A stretch of 64,000 nt of DNA from Guyparkeria sp. SCN-R1 (GTDB taxonomy: Bacteria; Pseudomonadota; Gammaproteobacteria; Halothiobacillales; Halothiobacillaceae), in the NCBI RefSeq assembly GCF_003932495.1, contig NZ_QZMT01000006.1:62001-126000 (forward strand). The letters run 5' to 3'. The notes beneath the pieces were generated by a model. That model ran no database searches, had not been told where the DNA came from, and worked only from the letters and a program-made list of their open reading frames with translations. This document shows positions 20,509 through 34,003 of this stretch, piece by piece. The position numbers and the translations under genes are program-made. Every line of letters begins with the position of its first letter. Position 1 is the first letter of the stretch.

Positions 20509-20673
20509 AAGGAAGGTCTGCACGAATAGCCAACGCCTCTGCAGGGCCTGCCGGCTTGCCCGCCCTCGGTGTTGCCGATCCTCGCCGGGCAATGAGCCTG
20601 CCTTCGAATCGGCGCCTTGATGGCGAACAAGCCGGTAAGCCAGAAGCATTGGCTATTCGTGCGGACCTTCCTT
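20509..20673. mobile_element. 165-bp MITE-like element with IS5-type 28-bp terminal inverted repeats
   Basis: The left end (20509-20536) and right end (20646-20673) are inverted copies with only two mismatches in 28 bases. The left arm contains GGAAGGTCTGCACGAATAGC. Similarity between the two halves continues inward with a gap. The terminal GGAAGGT resembles the ends of IS5-family insertion sequences. The interior has no transposase, so this is a non-autonomous miniature element. No clear target-site duplication was found. It occupies the gap between the DUF2062 gene and metH, 81 bp upstream of the metH start, where it may affect metH transcription. Confidence 0.72.
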
Positions 20674-20722
20674 TTGAGCGGGAGTATAACGTAGAGCCCC
20701 CGCAAGGAGGGGGGGCGCGGGG

Positions 20723-21277
20723 TCAGTGCTTGCGCGAGTCGCGCTGGGATTGGCGCAGACGCAGAAAACGCTGGGCGCGGCGACGGCGCTTGTGGATCGA
20801 GATATTGATGCGCCAGAGCACGCGGATGATGGTAAAGCCGAGCAGCGCGCTGACGAACGACAGGGTGAGCAGCCCAACGCCCAGCGGCAGCCAGATCGCG
20901 GGCAACTGGCTCATGGCATAGCCGACGCTCATCTCGCCGGTCGGCGGGGCCAGTGCCGCGCCGGTGAGCATGGCGCCAATCTGGTAGGCAAGCCAGAGCA
21001 GTGGCGGGATGGTGACCGGGTTGGTGGTCCAGACGAGCGCGACCGCCAGGGCGATGTTGACCCGCATGGCGATGGCCCCCACGGCCGCGATCAGCATCTG
21101 GCCCGGCAGCGGAATGAAGGCGAGAAACAGACCGAGGGCGACACCGCCGGAAACCGAGCGGCGGTTGAGGTGCCAGAGGTTCGGATCGCCGAGGAACTGC
21201 GCCACCGGGCGCAGGAACGGCTGGTTAACGATCCGCTGGCGATTGGGTGTCAGTCGACGAAAGAACTTGCGTGGCAT
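20723..21277 (-). CDS. DUF2062 domain membrane protein
   Basis: A 184-residue protein. The DUF2062 core spans about residues 25-160, with SVSGGVALGLFLAFIPLPGQ and WTTNPVTIPPLLWLAYQIG, the two signature segments of the family. Three to four hydrophobic segments are present, with highly basic ends (MPRKFFRRL and KRRRRAQRFLRLRQSQR). It is an inner-membrane protein of unknown function. It is separated from metH by the inverted-repeat element. Confidence 0.87.
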   Translation of the reverse strand: MPRKFFRRLTPNRQRIVNQPFLRPVAQFLGDPNLWHLNRRSVSGGVALGLFLAFIPLPGQMLIAAVGAIAMRVNIALAVALVWTTNPVTIPPLLWLAYQIGAMLTGAALAPPTGEMSVGYAMSQLPAIWLPLGVGLLTLSFVSALLGFTIIRVLWRINISIHKRRRRAQRFLRLRQSQRDSRKH

Positions 21278-21353
21278 TCTGGCCTCGTCAGACGTCGGCT
21301 TGGCGGCTCGCCGGCGTTGCCCGTGAATGGCGGCGACCGTTGTGCCGCGTCAC

Positions 21354-21806
21354 TCAAAGACTCTTGAGCAGGTCCCGCACCTTGCGGCTCAGTGTCATGT
21401 AGTCGCGTTTCTCCTCGTCGGTCAACTCACCGAGCACCCGGTGGCGGAAGCGAGCGAGGGCCTGGTCGGCGGCCTCGATGCGTGCATGGGCGTCGGGTTT
21501 GAGCCAGATGGTCTTGGCGCGACGGTCCGATTCGGAGATCCGCCGCTCGATCCAGTTGCCTTTTTCCAGGCCATCGAGCAGTTTGACCAGCGTTGGCCCT
21601 TCGATGGCCAGCTCGCCGGCGAGTTCCTTCTGCGTGCGGCCTTCGCCCTCGTCACGCAGGATGCGCAAGACGGCCCAGGCCGAGGCGGTCAGATCGAATT
21701 CGCTTAAGGTGTCGTTGACCTGCACGCGCCACAGCCTGGAGACGTCGAATACCAGACGAGTGATTTCGTCTTCGCGTTGCTGGACCGGATCGAAAGATTG
21801 GGTCAT
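21354..21806 (-). CDS. MarR-family transcriptional regulator (SlyA-like)
   Basis: A 150-residue regulator, read from the ATG at 21806; an ATG at 21839 is also possible, and neither has a strong ribosome-binding site. The winged helix-turn-helix lies in the middle: FDLTASAWAVLRIL, then RTQKELAGELAIEGPTLVKLLDGLEKGNWIERR (stated in parts) and the wing SDRRAKTIWL. Helices at both ends form the dimer interface. MarR proteins usually repress an adjacent gene and respond to phenolic ligands. The neighbours are DUF2062 and the divergent pyrG, neither a typical target. The target is therefore unknown. Confidence 0.85.
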   Translation of the reverse strand: MTQSFDPVQQREDEITRLVFDVSRLWRVQVNDTLSEFDLTASAWAVLRILRDEGEGRTQKELAGELAIEGPTLVKLLDGLEKGNWIERRISESDRRAKTIWLKPDAHARIEAADQALARFRHRVLGELTDEEKRDYMTLSRKVRDLLKSL

Positions 21807-21949
21807 GGGCTGGTGCCGGCTGTCATGGGAATTAAACATCCGTATGGTCGCATTACTCGGGCGTTTTGGCCATCCCGCTGATTCGGGTTGGGGTGGGGGA
21901 GCGTCGCCGGCCCTGGCCGGCCGCGGGGCATCTCGGACTGGGCGGATAG

Positions 21950-24540
<2,591 letters not shown>

Positions 24541-24642
24541 GTCGAACGAGTGCCGTCCCCAAACGGCAGGGCGGCCGACAAACGAATACAGGGCCGGGCG
24601 CGAAAGGCGCCGGTCCGCATCCGATCCAAATCGAACATATAG

Positions 24643-25933
<1,291 letters not shown>

Positions 25934-25935
<2 letters not shown>

Positions 25936-25953
25936 GGCCTCGGCTTAGGCCTT
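25934..25953. other. Stem-loop overlapping the eno stop codon
   Basis: AAGGCCT and AGGCCTT form a 7-bp stem around a six-base loop starting inside the stop codon. No T-run follows, so it is more likely a transcript-stabilising or attenuating hairpin than a full terminator. Confidence 0.3.
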
Positions 25954-26053
25954 CGGGACGCACTGACCAGATGCCTTTCATTCCATCGGTGCCGTGCAGC
26001 GAACCCTCTCGGGACGTGGTGAATGCGGTGCCATCGACGGAATTGAGCGTCTT

Positions 26054-26395
26054 GTGCGCCTTCTGACCGTCATTCTGTTGTTGATGGTCGCCGGTCTGCA
26101 ATGGCGGGTCTGGTTCAGCGAGGCCTCCGTGGGCGAGGTGAATGCCAAGCAGGAGCGCCTGGAGTCCTTGCAGGCCGAACAGACCCGTCTAGAGCGGCGT
26201 AACGAGACCCTGGCGGCCGAGGTGGGCAGCCTGCGGGAGGGCGTGGATGCCGTCGAGGCACAGGCGCGGCTGACGTTGGGGCTGGTTCGCGAGGACGAGC
26301 GTTTCTACCAGGTGGTCGAAGGGGTTCGCCCCGATACCATCACCCCGCCCGCGGTGGACCCGATCCGCGTGACGTCTCCCTCGATCGGCGAGTGA
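26054..26395 (+). CDS. ftsB: Cell-division protein FtsB
   Basis: A 113-residue bitopic membrane protein. A short N-terminus leads directly into one transmembrane segment (LLTVILLLMVAGLQWRVWF), followed by a periplasmic coiled coil (QERLESLQAEQTRLERRNETL) and a C-terminal segment containing RLTLGLVREDERFYQVV. FtsB joins FtsL and FtsQ in the divisome. The GTG at 26054 gives the family length; an ATG at 25994 would add twenty poorly conserved residues. Its position between eno and ispD is conserved in Gammaproteobacteria. Confidence 0.9.
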   Translation: MRLLTVILLLMVAGLQWRVWFSEASVGEVNAKQERLESLQAEQTRLERRNETLAAEVGSLREGVDAVEAQARLTLGLVREDERFYQVVEGVRPDTITPPAVDPIRVTSPSIGE

Positions 26396-26473
26396 TGCAT
26401 CGATGAATCGATCACGGTCGTTGCGTTTCCCCGTGTCCGTCGAGGTTTGTGCACTGTCAGGTCGAGTAGGGCG

Positions 26474-27268
26474 ATGAACGTCGCCACCACCACCTTGCCG
26501 CCCGCCGCGGCGACTCCGGCCGAGGCGGGACGCTGGTGGCTGGTCGTGCCCGCGGCCGGCTTCGGCCGTCGCATGGGGAGCGAGACACCCAAGCAGTACC
26601 TGAGCCTGGGCGAGCGTTCCGTGCTGGAGGTGACCCTGTCGCGGTTTGCAGATCTGCCGGGACTGGCCGGGGTGGTGCTGGTCACCGGCGAGCAGGTCCC
26701 CGAGGGCACGCTGCAGGCGTTGCATGTGGCCGGCGTGCCGATTCATCGCGTCGATGGCGGTGCCACGCGTGCGTTGAGCGTGCGCAACGGGCTGGCCCTG
26801 TTTCGTGATCGCTGGGCGAGTCTCTCGCCCGGCCAGCGGCACGAACCGGCCGATGGGCTGGGGGAGTGGGTGATGGTGCATGACGCCGCGCGGCCTTGCG
26901 TGGCGCCGGGGGACCTGCGCCGCCTGCTGTCTGCCGCTCGCTACCCGGACGGTGCACTGTTGACCGCGCCTGTGCGCGACACCATCAAGCGTGTCGATGC
27001 GGAGGGTCGGGTGGTGGAGACCGTTGACCGCCGCGTACTGCGCCATGCCTTGACCCCGCAGCTGTTCCCGGTGGGCGTGCTGCTCGAGGCGATCGAGCAG
27101 GGGTTGGGCGCAGGGGCGGAGATCACCGACGAGGCCTCGGCGCTCGAACGCCTGGGCCTGTCGCCGCTGGCCGTGGACGCCGGCACGGACAACCTCAAGA
27201 TTACCCACCCGGAGGATCTCGGCATTGCCCGGGCGATCCTCCGGCGGCAGGGGGTGCTCGATGATTGA
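26474..27268 (+). CDS. ispD: 2-C-methyl-D-erythritol 4-phosphate cytidylyltransferase
   Basis: A 264-residue enzyme of the non-mevalonate isoprenoid pathway, joining CTP to methylerythritol phosphate. The nucleotide loop is [17 protein letters not shown] (about residues 24-40), with an N-terminal extension of about 20 residues before it. [23 protein letters not shown] and LTPQLFPVG are the other family motifs. [13 protein letters not shown] near the C-terminus completes the active site. It starts at 26474, preceded by AGTAGGG. It overlaps ispF by eight bases. Confidence 0.96.
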   Translation: MNVATTTLPPAAATPAEAGRWWLVVPAAGFGRRMGSETPKQYLSLGERSVLEVTLSRFADLPGLAGVVLVTGEQVPEGTLQALHVAGVPIHRVDGGATRALSVRNGLALFRDRWASLSPGQRHEPADGLGEWVMVHDAARPCVAPGDLRRLLSAARYPDGALLTAPVRDTIKRVDAEGRVVETVDRRVLRHALTPQLFPVGVLLEAIEQGLGAGAEITDEASALERLGLSPLAVDAGTDNLKITHPEDLGIARAILRRQGVLDD

Positions 27269-27764
27269 TCCCTTCTCGCTGCGTATCGGTCACGGCTTCG
27301 ACGTGCATGCCTTCGAGCCGGGCGATCACCTCTGGATCGGCGGTTGCCGCATTCCCTTTGAACGAGGCTTTCGGGCGCATTCCGACGGTGACGTCCTGCT
27401 GCATGCGATCTGCGATGCCTTGTTGGGCGGGGCCGGGCTCGGCGATATCGGCTGGCATTTTCCGGACATGGACCCTGCCTGGGCGGGGGCCGACAGCCGG
27501 GACTTGCTGCGCCGGGTGGTCGAGCTGCTCGAGCAGGGCGGTTGGCAGCTGGTTAATGTCGATGCGACCGTGATTGCGCAGGCACCGAAGCTTGCGCCGT
27601 GGATCAACCCCATGCGTGAGTCGATCGCGGCGGCCGGCGGCTGGTCGACCGAGCAGGTAAACGTCAAGGCGACGACCTCGGAGAAACTCGGCTTTACCGG
27701 ACGGGGTGAGGGTATCGCCGCCGAGGCGGTCGCCATGCTGTCGCGCACGCCCCGGGCGGATTGA
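27261..27764 (+). CDS. ispF: 2-C-methyl-D-erythritol 2,4-cyclodiphosphate synthase
   Basis: A 167-residue trimeric enzyme, the step after IspE in the same isoprenoid pathway. The metal site is in [11 protein letters not shown] (residues 8-18), with Asp and His ligands, and a second His lies in [41 protein letters not shown] is the C-terminal signature. The ATG at 27261 lies inside the ispD 3' end, so the two genes are translationally coupled. Confidence 0.97.
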   Translation: MIDPFSLRIGHGFDVHAFEPGDHLWIGGCRIPFERGFRAHSDGDVLLHAICDALLGGAGLGDIGWHFPDMDPAWAGADSRDLLRRVVELLEQGGWQLVNVDATVIAQAPKLAPWINPMRESIAAAGGWSTEQVNVKATTSEKLGFTGRGEGIAAEAVAMLSRTPRAD

Positions 27765-27891
27765 TTTATGGGGGGCGGCCAAGTAGTCTTGTCGCCCGTT
27801 TCCCGGGGCGGTGCGCGCAACTCGCGTCGCCGCGCGCCGGGGCAACCGATTTCGATAACTGACTCTCGAACATTTCAAGTGGAACCATCGG

Positions 27892-28659
27892 ATGCGTAAA
27901 CCGATCGTCGTAGGAAACTGGAAGCTCAATGGCGCGCTGGCCGACAACGAGTCGCTGGTGCTGGGCCTGCTTGACGGCATGCCGCAGCTCGAAGGCATCG
28001 ACGTTGCCGTCTGCCCGCCGTTCGTCTTTGTGCCGCAGGTCGCCCGCCTGGCCGACTCCACCGCGTTGGATGTCGGCGCGCAGAACTGTTCCGAACACGA
28101 CAATGGCGCGTTTACCGGCGAAGTCGCCGCGCCGATGCTGGCCGACGTGGGGGCGCGTTACGTGATCATCGGTCACTCCGAACGTCGCGCCATGTACGGC
28201 GAGACCGACGAGATTGTCAGCGCGAAGGTCAAGGCCGCGCTGGCAGCAGGGCTCACACCGATCCTCTGCGTCGGCGAGACGCTTGAAGAGCGCGAAGCAG
28301 ACGAAACCGAGGCGGTGGTGCGTCGTCAGCTGGCCGCCGTGATCAGTGGCAACGGCATCCAGGCCTTTGATCGGATCGTGATTGCCTACGAGCCCGTCTG
28401 GGCGATCGGCACCGGCCGGACGGCCTCGCCGGAGCAGGCACAGGCCGTTCACGCGTTCATCCGTGGTCAGTTGGCCGACCACGACGCGGGCATCGCCCAG
28501 TCGGTGCGCATTCAGTACGGTGGCTCGATGAAACCCGGCAACGCGGCCGATCTACTCGCACAGCCGGACATCGACGGCGGCCTGATCGGCGGGGCGTCGC
28601 TCAAGGCCGAGGACTTTCTGGGAATCTGCCGCGCCGCGGCGGACACGGTAGGTAAGTAA
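27892..28659 (+). CDS. tpiA: Triosephosphate isomerase
   Basis: A 255-residue TIM-barrel enzyme. NWKLNG near residue 7 holds the catalytic Lys, IGHSERR the electrophilic His and [12 protein letters not shown] the catalytic Glu followed by the mobile loop. [15 protein letters not shown] binds the phosphate. It interconverts glyceraldehyde-3-phosphate and dihydroxyacetone phosphate for glycolysis and the Calvin cycle. The stop codon overlaps the secG start by one base. The 127-bp region upstream holds its own promoter or a link with ispF. Confidence 0.97.
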   Translation: MRKPIVVGNWKLNGALADNESLVLGLLDGMPQLEGIDVAVCPPFVFVPQVARLADSTALDVGAQNCSEHDNGAFTGEVAAPMLADVGARYVIIGHSERRAMYGETDEIVSAKVKAALAAGLTPILCVGETLEEREADETEAVVRRQLAAVISGNGIQAFDRIVIAYEPVWAIGTGRTASPEQAQAVHAFIRGQLADHDAGIAQSVRIQYGGSMKPGNAADLLAQPDIDGGLIGGASLKAEDFLGICRAAADTVGK

Positions 28660-29078
28660 TGACCACATTCGTAATCATCATCCACGTGCTGCTGGGTCTG
28701 GCCCTGATCGGGCTTGTGTTGATCCAGCATGGCAAGGGCGCGGATGCCGGCGCTGCGTTCGGTTCGGGCGCGTCTGGCACCGTTCATGGGGCGCGTGGGC
28801 CGGCAAACACCCTGCAGAAAGTGACTGGGTGGATGGTGGTGGCCTTTTTTGGCACCAGTTTGTTGCTTGCCTACGTGATTAACACTTCCCAGGAGCCCTC
28901 GAGCGTGGTAGATTCTGCACCCGTTTCCGAGAGTGGAAACGCGCCAGAGCAAGGCGGACGCACCCCGTCCGACAAGCCGGCAGGCACGCCGACCGACGTC
29001 CCATCCTCGAACTCGGCGGCACCCTCTGGGCAGGAAGACGGCAGCACCCAATCGCCGTCGGATGTGCCCGGACAGTAA
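28659..29078 (+). CDS. secG: Protein translocase subunit SecG
   Basis: A 139-residue protein with two transmembrane segments: the first within residues 1-22 (VIIIHVLLGLALIGLVLIQ), the second about residues 52-72. The conserved cytosolic loop HGKGADAGAAFGSG lies between them. The C-terminal 65 residues are a hydrophilic tail rich in Pro, Ser, Gly and Asp, somewhat longer than in E. coli. SecG assists the SecYE channel. The tpiA-secG-tRNA-Leu-nuo order is conserved in Gammaproteobacteria. Confidence 0.95.
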   Translation: MTTFVIIIHVLLGLALIGLVLIQHGKGADAGAAFGSGASGTVHGARGPANTLQKVTGWMVVAFFGTSLLLAYVINTSQEPSSVVDSAPVSESGNAPEQGGRTPSDKPAGTPTDVPSSNSAAPSGQEDGSTQSPSDVPGQ

Positions 29079-29132
29079 CGGCAGTCAAACGCCGTTACGA
29101 CCGGATCAAGCGATGATCCGGTGACAACCAAA

Positions 29133-29217
29133 GCGGACGTGGTGGAACTGGTAGACACGCTATCTTGAGGGGGTAGTGGCGAAAGCCGTGTGGGTTCGAG
29201 TCCCACCGTCCGCACCA
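29133..29217 (+). tRNA. leuU: tRNA-Leu (GAG), 85 bases with encoded CCA
   Basis: The acceptor arms GCGGACG and CGTCCGC pair perfectly and CCA is encoded at 29215-29217. The D-arm contains GTGGAACTGGTAGACACG. The anticodon stem CTATC/GGTAG encloses the loop TTGAGGG with anticodon GAG. The long variable arm of class II tRNAs (TGGCGAAAGCC) is followed by the T-arm with GGTTCGAGTCC. It decodes CUC and CUU leucine codons. It lies between secG and nuoA, the standard position. Confidence 0.96.
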
Positions 29218-29310
29218 AACACACTTTTCCGGTTCGATTCGTTATTCTTGTACGTTCCCGTGGTGATTTCTCCCGGTGCGCGCAAGGCGGTCGAACGCGC
29301 AGAAAAAATC

Positions 29311-29329
29311 GGCCGGGATCGACCCGGCC
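29311..29329 (+). other. GC-rich hairpin in the nuo leader
   Basis: GGCCGGG and CCCGGCC enclose five bases, 24 bp before the nuoA start codon. A run of six A precedes it and only three T follow two bases later. It may be a weak terminator for the secG-tRNA transcript or a leader structure of the nuo operon. Confidence 0.35.
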
Positions 29330-29353
29330 GGGTTTCGAGCAAGAGGGTGTCAG

Positions 29354-29710
29354 ATGCTTGAAGGCTACATTCCCATCCTGATCTTCTTCGGTGTGGCCAC
29401 CCTGTTCTCCCTGGGTCTTCTGGTCATTGGTCAGGTGTTGGCACCCAACCGGCCGGATGCGGCCAAGCTGGATGCGTACGAGTGCGGTTTCGCGCCCTTC
29501 GAGGACGCGCGCATGAAGTTCGACATCCGCTACTACCTGGTCGCCATCCTGTTCATCATCTTCGATCTGGAGATCGCCTTCCTGTTTCCCTGGGCCGTTG
29601 CGCTCGAGGACATCGGCGGCTTCGGGCTCGCGGCCATGGCCATTTTTCTGGGCGTGCTCGTGATCGGCTTCATTTACGAGTGGAAGAAGGGGGCGCTGGA
29701 ATGGGAGTAG
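29354..29710 (+). CDS. nuoA: NADH-quinone oxidoreductase subunit A
   Basis: A 118-residue membrane subunit of complex I with three transmembrane helices. It starts [17 protein letters not shown] after the ribosome-binding site AGAGGGTG. The conserved loop between helices 1 and 2 holds [20 protein letters not shown] with the Cys that moves in the active/deactive switch of some complexes. [22 protein letters not shown] is the family signature. It is first in a complete nuoA-N operon, each gene separated by a few bases, and overlaps nuoB by ten bases. Confidence 0.97.
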   Translation: MLEGYIPILIFFGVATLFSLGLLVIGQVLAPNRPDAAKLDAYECGFAPFEDARMKFDIRYYLVAILFIIFDLEIAFLFPWAVALEDIGGFGLAAMAIFLGVLVIGFIYEWKKGALEWE

Positions 29711-30180
29711 AAGGCGTTCTTGAGAAGGGCTTCGTCACCACGTCGGCCGACAAGCTGATCAACTGGGCCCGCACCGGCTCGCTCTGGCCGATGACCTTCG
29801 GCCTGGCCTGCTGTGCCGTCGAAATGATGCATGCCGGCGCGGCCCGTTACGACCTCGATCGCTTCGGCGTGGTGTTCCGCCCGAGTCCGCGTCAGTCCGA
29901 CGTGATGATCGTGGCCGGCACCCTGGTCAACAAGATGGCCCCCGCACTGCGCAAGGTCTACGACCAGATGGCCGAGCCGCGCTGGGTGATTTCCATGGGC
30001 TCCTGCGCCAATGGTGGGGGCTACTACCACTACTCCTATTCCGTGGTGCGTGGCTGTGATCGGATCGTGCCGGTCGACATCTACGTGCCCGGGTGCCCGC
30101 CGACGGCCGAGGCACTCTTGTACGGAATCATCCAGTTGCAGAACAAGATCCGTCGCACCAACACCATTGCGCGTGCCTGA
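29701..30180 (+). CDS. nuoB: NADH-quinone oxidoreductase subunit B
   Basis: A 159-residue peripheral subunit that binds the terminal [4Fe-4S] cluster N2, the donor to quinone. The Cys ligands are visible: the adjacent pair in [11 protein letters not shown], one in [12 protein letters not shown] and one in [12 protein letters not shown]. The start ATG at 29701 lies inside nuoA. Spacing to nuoC is 33 bp. Confidence 0.97.
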   Translation: MGVEGVLEKGFVTTSADKLINWARTGSLWPMTFGLACCAVEMMHAGAARYDLDRFGVVFRPSPRQSDVMIVAGTLVNKMAPALRKVYDQMAEPRWVISMGSCANGGGYYHYSYSVVRGCDRIVPVDIYVPGCPPTAEALLYGIIQLQNKIRRTNTIARA

Positions 30181-30213
30181 CGGGTACCGGCAAGCACAGG
30201 GGTAGCCTCATTC

Positions 30214-30909
30214 ATGAACCTGCAAACGGCCCTCAAGGAAACCATCGGCGAGTACATCGTCGATCAGACCTTCGACCGTGGTGAGCTCACCATCCAGGTC
30301 GAGGCCAAGCACTGGCGCGAAGTCGCCGAGCGGCTCGAGTCGAGCGAGGCGACGCGTTTCGAGCAGTGCGTCGATCTGTGCGGCGTCGACTACCTCGAGT
30401 ACGGTCGCGATGAATGGGCCGGTGAAGAGACGGTTTCCTACACCGGTTACAGCCGCGGTGTCGAGCCGAATACCAGCGGCTGGCTCAAGTTCGGCGACGA
30501 GCCGGACCTGGGTGACCTGGGCCGACCGCGCTTTGCCGTGGTCGCCCACCTGCTTTCGTACACCCACAACTGGCGCCTGCGTGTGCGGGTCTATTGCCCG
30601 GACGACGAGGCCCCGGCGGTGCCGTCGGTGGTGTCGGTGTGGGCCGGTCTGAACTGGTTCGAGCGCGAGGCGTTCGACCTGTTCGGCATCCTGTTCGACG
30701 GCCACCCGGACCTGCGGCGAATCCTGACGGACTACGGCTTCGTCGGCCATCCGTTCCGCAAGGACTTCCCGCTGATCGGGCATGTCGAGGTGCGTTACGA
30801 CGACGAGAAGCAGCGGGTGGTCTACGAGCCGGTTTCGATCGAGCCTCGTGTGCTGGTGCCGAAGGTGCACCGTGACGACAGCCGCTACATTGACCTCGAC
30901 GAGGGCTGA
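30214..30909 (+). CDS. nuoC: NADH-quinone oxidoreductase subunit C
   Basis: A 231-residue peripheral subunit (30 kDa type) of the connecting module. Family motifs are [15 protein letters not shown] near residue 50, and [24 protein letters not shown], of which the first part is the classic ERE-DxxG signature; [10 protein letters not shown] follows. NuoC and NuoD are separate genes here, unlike the E. coli fusion. The C-terminal tail [12 protein letters not shown] is short. The stop codon is three bases before nuoD. Confidence 0.96.
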   Translation: MNLQTALKETIGEYIVDQTFDRGELTIQVEAKHWREVAERLESSEATRFEQCVDLCGVDYLEYGRDEWAGEETVSYTGYSRGVEPNTSGWLKFGDEPDLGDLGRPRFAVVAHLLSYTHNWRLRVRVYCPDDEAPAVPSVVSVWAGLNWFEREAFDLFGILFDGHPDLRRILTDYGFVGHPFRKDFPLIGHVEVRYDDEKQRVVYEPVSIEPRVLVPKVHRDDSRYIDLDEG

Positions 30910-30912
30910 TAG

Positions 30913-32166
30913 ATGCCGGAAATCGCCAACTACACCCTGAATTTCGGTCCCCAGCACCCGTCGGCCCACGGCGTGCTGCGCCTGGTGCTCGAGATGGACG
31001 GCGAGACCGTCGTTCGTGCCGACCCGCATATCGGCCTGCTGCACCGCGCGACCGAGAAGCTCGCCGAGAGCAAGCCCTACAACCAGTCGATCGGCTACAT
31101 GGACCGGCTCGACTACGTCTCGATGATGTGTAACGAGCACGCCTACGTGCGCGCCATCGAGCAGTTGCTGGATCTGGAGATCCCCGAGCGCGCCCAGTAC
31201 ATCCGGGTGATGTTCGACGAGATCACCCGCATCCTGAATCACCTGCTGTGGCTGGGCGCCCACGCGCTCGACATCGGTGCGATGGCGGTGTTCCTGTACG
31301 CCTTCCGCGAGCGCGAGGACCTGATGGACTGCTACGAGGCGGTCTCGGGTGCCCGCCTGCACGCCACCTACTACCGCCCGGGCGGTGTCGCGCGCGACTT
31401 GCCGGACTCGATGCCCAAGTACCAGGCATCCAAGTGGCACAGCGAGCGTGAAGTCAATCGCATGAACGAGGCGCGCCAGGGATCGCTGCTCGACTTCCTC
31501 GAGGACTTCACCGAACGTTTCCCGAAGTACGTCGACGAGTACGAGACCCTGCTGACCGACAACCGTATCTGGAAGCAGCGGACGGTCGACATTGGCGTCG
31601 TCAGCAAGGAGCGGGCGCTGCAGATGGGCTTTACCGGCCCAATGCTGCGCGGTTCGGGCGTCGAATGGGACCTGCGCAAGCACCAGCCGTATGCTGTCTA
31701 CGACCAGCTCGACTTCGACATCCCGGTGGGAAAGAACGGTGATTGCTACGACCGTTACCTGGTGCGCGTCGAGGAGATGCGCCAGTCCAACCGCATCATC
31801 CGCCAGTGCATCGACTGGTTGCGCAAGAACCCGGGGCCGGTGATGGCCGACGACCACAAGGTCGTCCCGCCGCGGCGCGAGGAGGTGAAGGCGGACATGG
31901 AATCGCTGATTCACCACTTCAAGCTGTTCACGGAGGGGTATACCCTCCCGCGCGGCGAGGCCTATGCCGCCGTGGAGCACCCGAAGGGCGAATTCGGCAT
32001 CTACCTGGTTTCCGACGGGGCCAACAAGCCGTACCGCCTCAAGATTCGTGCGCCGGGCTTTGCCCACCTGTCGGGTCTCGACGAGATGTCACGCGGCCAC
32101 ATGCTGGCCGACGTCGTGGCAATCATCGGCACCCAGGACATCGTATTCGGAGAGGTCGACCGCTGA
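30913..32166 (+). CDS. nuoD: NADH-quinone oxidoreductase subunit D
   Basis: A 417-residue subunit (49 kDa type) that forms the quinone pocket with NuoB. The N-terminal loop [21 protein letters not shown] carries the quinone-binding His. [16 protein letters not shown] and [18 protein letters not shown] follow, and the C-terminus ends DIVFGEVDR. It is derived from the large subunit of NiFe hydrogenases, with the metal ligands lost. The stop codon overlaps the nuoE start by one base. Confidence 0.97.
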   Translation: MPEIANYTLNFGPQHPSAHGVLRLVLEMDGETVVRADPHIGLLHRATEKLAESKPYNQSIGYMDRLDYVSMMCNEHAYVRAIEQLLDLEIPERAQYIRVMFDEITRILNHLLWLGAHALDIGAMAVFLYAFREREDLMDCYEAVSGARLHATYYRPGGVARDLPDSMPKYQASKWHSEREVNRMNEARQGSLLDFLEDFTERFPKYVDEYETLLTDNRIWKQRTVDIGVVSKERALQMGFTGPMLRGSGVEWDLRKHQPYAVYDQLDFDIPVGKNGDCYDRYLVRVEEMRQSNRIIRQCIDWLRKNPGPVMADDHKVVPPRREEVKADMESLIHHFKLFTEGYTLPRGEAYAAVEHPKGEFGIYLVSDGANKPYRLKIRAPGFAHLSGLDEMSRGHMLADVVAIIGTQDIVFGEVDR

Positions 32167-32663
32167 TGACCGAGAGCAAACTCCACCTGTTGACCGATCA
32201 CAGCCGCGAGGAAATCGACGGCTGGCTCGCGCGCTACCCCGAGGACCAGAAGCAGTCTGCCTCGCTGGCCGCGCTGCGGATTGCGCAGCACCAGAACGAC
32301 GGTCACGTCACCGTCGATCTGATGGACGCGATCGCCGAGTACCTCGGGATGGAGCCGATCTCGGTCTACGAGGTCGCCTCGTTCTATTCCATGATCGAGA
32401 CCAAGCCCTGCGGGCGCCATCACGTCTCGGTCTGCACCAACATTGCTTGCTCGCTGATGGGTTCCGACGAGATTGTCGACCACTGCGAGAAAAAGCTCGG
32501 CATCAAGACCGGCGAGTCCACGCCCGACGGCCGGATCCTGCTGAAGAAGGAAGAGGAATGCCTGGCGGCCTGCGGCGGCGGTCCGATGATGCAGGTCGAT
32601 CACGTTTACTACGAGAATCTGACACCCGAGAAGGTGGACGAGATTCTCGACAAGCTGGATTGA
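32166..32663 (+). CDS. nuoE: NADH-quinone oxidoreductase subunit E
   Basis: A 165-residue subunit (24 kDa type) with the thioredoxin-like fold that binds the [2Fe-2S] cluster N1a. The four Cys ligands are in [11 protein letters not shown] and [32 protein letters not shown] precedes them. It forms the NADH-input module with NuoF and NuoG. Start ATG overlaps the nuoD stop codon; nuoF follows after four bases. Confidence 0.96.
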   Translation: MTESKLHLLTDHSREEIDGWLARYPEDQKQSASLAALRIAQHQNDGHVTVDLMDAIAEYLGMEPISVYEVASFYSMIETKPCGRHHVSVCTNIACSLMGSDEIVDHCEKKLGIKTGESTPDGRILLKKEEECLAACGGGPMMQVDHVYYENLTPEKVDEILDKLD

Positions 32664-32667
32664 CGCC

Positions 32668-33975
32668 ATGAGTTTCAATTACGTCAGTTCCACCCCGGTC
32701 TGCTTCGCCACGCTCGAACACGAGCAGCCGTGGTCGTTGGAGGCCTACCTCGCCTCCGGCGGCTACCAGGCCTGGAAGAAGATCCTCGAGGAAAAGACCG
32801 ACCCCGCGCTGATCATCGAGGAGGTCAAGACCTCGAATCTGCGTGGCCGCGGCGGCGCCGGCTTCCCGACCGGGCTCAAGTGGTCGTTCATGCCGCGTAA
32901 TGCCCCGGGGCAGAAGTACATCGTTTGCAACTCGGATGAGTCCGAGCCGGGCACCTTCAAGGATCGCCAGATCTTGATGAATAACCCGCATGCGCTGGTC
33001 GAGGGCATGGCGATCGCCGGCTACTCCATCGGCGCGACCAAGGGCTACAACTACATGCGCGGCGAGTTCTCGGACCTGGTGTTCGAGCGCTTCGAACAGG
33101 CCGTGCGCGAGGCCTACGAGTACGGCGTGCTGGGCGAGAACATCCAGGGGTCTGGCATCGACTTCGACCTCTACGGTTCGCTCGGTGCCGGGGCGTACAT
33201 CTGTGGCGAGGAGACCGCGCTGCTCGAATCGCTCGAGGGCAAGAAGGGCCAGCCACGCTTCAAGCCGCCGTTCCCGGCCAACTTCGGCCTGTACGGTCGG
33301 CCGACCACGGTCAACAACACCGAGACGCTGTCGTCCGTGCCGGCGATTATGCGCAATGGCGGCCAGTGGTTCGCCGATCTGGGCGTGCCCAACAGTGGCG
33401 GGGTGAAGATCTGGTCGGTCTCCGGTCACGTCAACAAGCCGGGCGTGTTCGAGATCCCCATGGGCACGCCGTTCGCCGACCTGCTGGAAATGGCCGGCGG
33501 CATGCGCGGGGGCAAGAAATGCAAGGCCGTGATTCCGGGCGGCACCTCGTCGCCGGTCATCCCGGGCGAGATCATGCTCGAGACCAACATGGATTACGAC
33601 TCGATCGCCAAGTCGGGCACGTTCCTGGGCTCGGGCGGGTTGATTGTCATGGACGAGGACACCTGCATGGTCAAGGCGCTGCGTCGCGTGGCGCAGTTCT
33701 ATTACAAGGAATCCTGTGGCCAGTGCACGCCGTGCCGTGAAGGCACCGGCTGGCTGTTCCGCATGCTCAACCGGATCATCGACGGCAAGGGCACGCTCGA
33801 GGATCTCGACCGTCTCGACGACGTGGCGAGCAAGATCGAGGGGCGCACCATCTGCGCCTTCGGCGATGCCGCCGCCACGCCGGTACGGAGCTTTATCAAG
33901 CACTTCCGTCCGGAATTCGAGTACTACATCAAGCACGGCCACAGCATGGTCGACCGCGCATCCCAGGCGGCCTAA
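32668..33975 (+). CDS. nuoF: NADH-quinone oxidoreductase subunit F
   Basis: A 435-residue flavoprotein (51 kDa type) that oxidises NADH. The NADH site is in [15 protein letters not shown], the FMN site in [14 protein letters not shown] and [16 protein letters not shown]. The N3 [4Fe-4S] ligands are in [12 protein letters not shown], with a fourth Cys in [11 protein letters not shown]. The protein ends with KHGHSMVD. Spacing to nuoG is 28 bp. Confidence 0.97.
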   Translation: MSFNYVSSTPVCFATLEHEQPWSLEAYLASGGYQAWKKILEEKTDPALIIEEVKTSNLRGRGGAGFPTGLKWSFMPRNAPGQKYIVCNSDESEPGTFKDRQILMNNPHALVEGMAIAGYSIGATKGYNYMRGEFSDLVFERFEQAVREAYEYGVLGENIQGSGIDFDLYGSLGAGAYICGEETALLESLEGKKGQPRFKPPFPANFGLYGRPTTVNNTETLSSVPAIMRNGGQWFADLGVPNSGGVKIWSVSGHVNKPGVFEIPMGTPFADLLEMAGGMRGGKKCKAVIPGGTSSPVIPGEIMLETNMDYDSIAKSGTFLGSGGLIVMDEDTCMVKALRRVAQFYYKESCGQCTPCREGTGWLFRMLNRIIDGKGTLEDLDRLDDVASKIEGRTICAFGDAAATPVRSFIKHFRPEFEYYIKHGHSMVDRASQAA

Positions 33976-34003
33976 GGCCGGCCGTGCAATCAGGTTTCCA
34001 GGT

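Noticed and set aside
20428-20649. N-terminal extension of MetH by 74 residues
   Set aside because: The extension reads through the inverted-repeat element and lacks similarity to MetH; the conserved N-terminus begins at 20427.
20428-20722. Cobalamin or SAH riboswitch upstream of metH
   Set aside because: I looked for the conserved B12-box and SAH-riboswitch cores and saw none; most of the region is the inverted-repeat element. A covariance-model search would settle it.
29133-29217. Integration site at the tRNA-Leu gene
   Set aside because: No duplicated tRNA 3' end or integrase nearby; the nuo operon follows in the standard order.
30208-32067. Antisense frame of 619 codons opposite nuoC-nuoD
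   Set aside because: Shadow of two certain complex I genes; no protein-like features.
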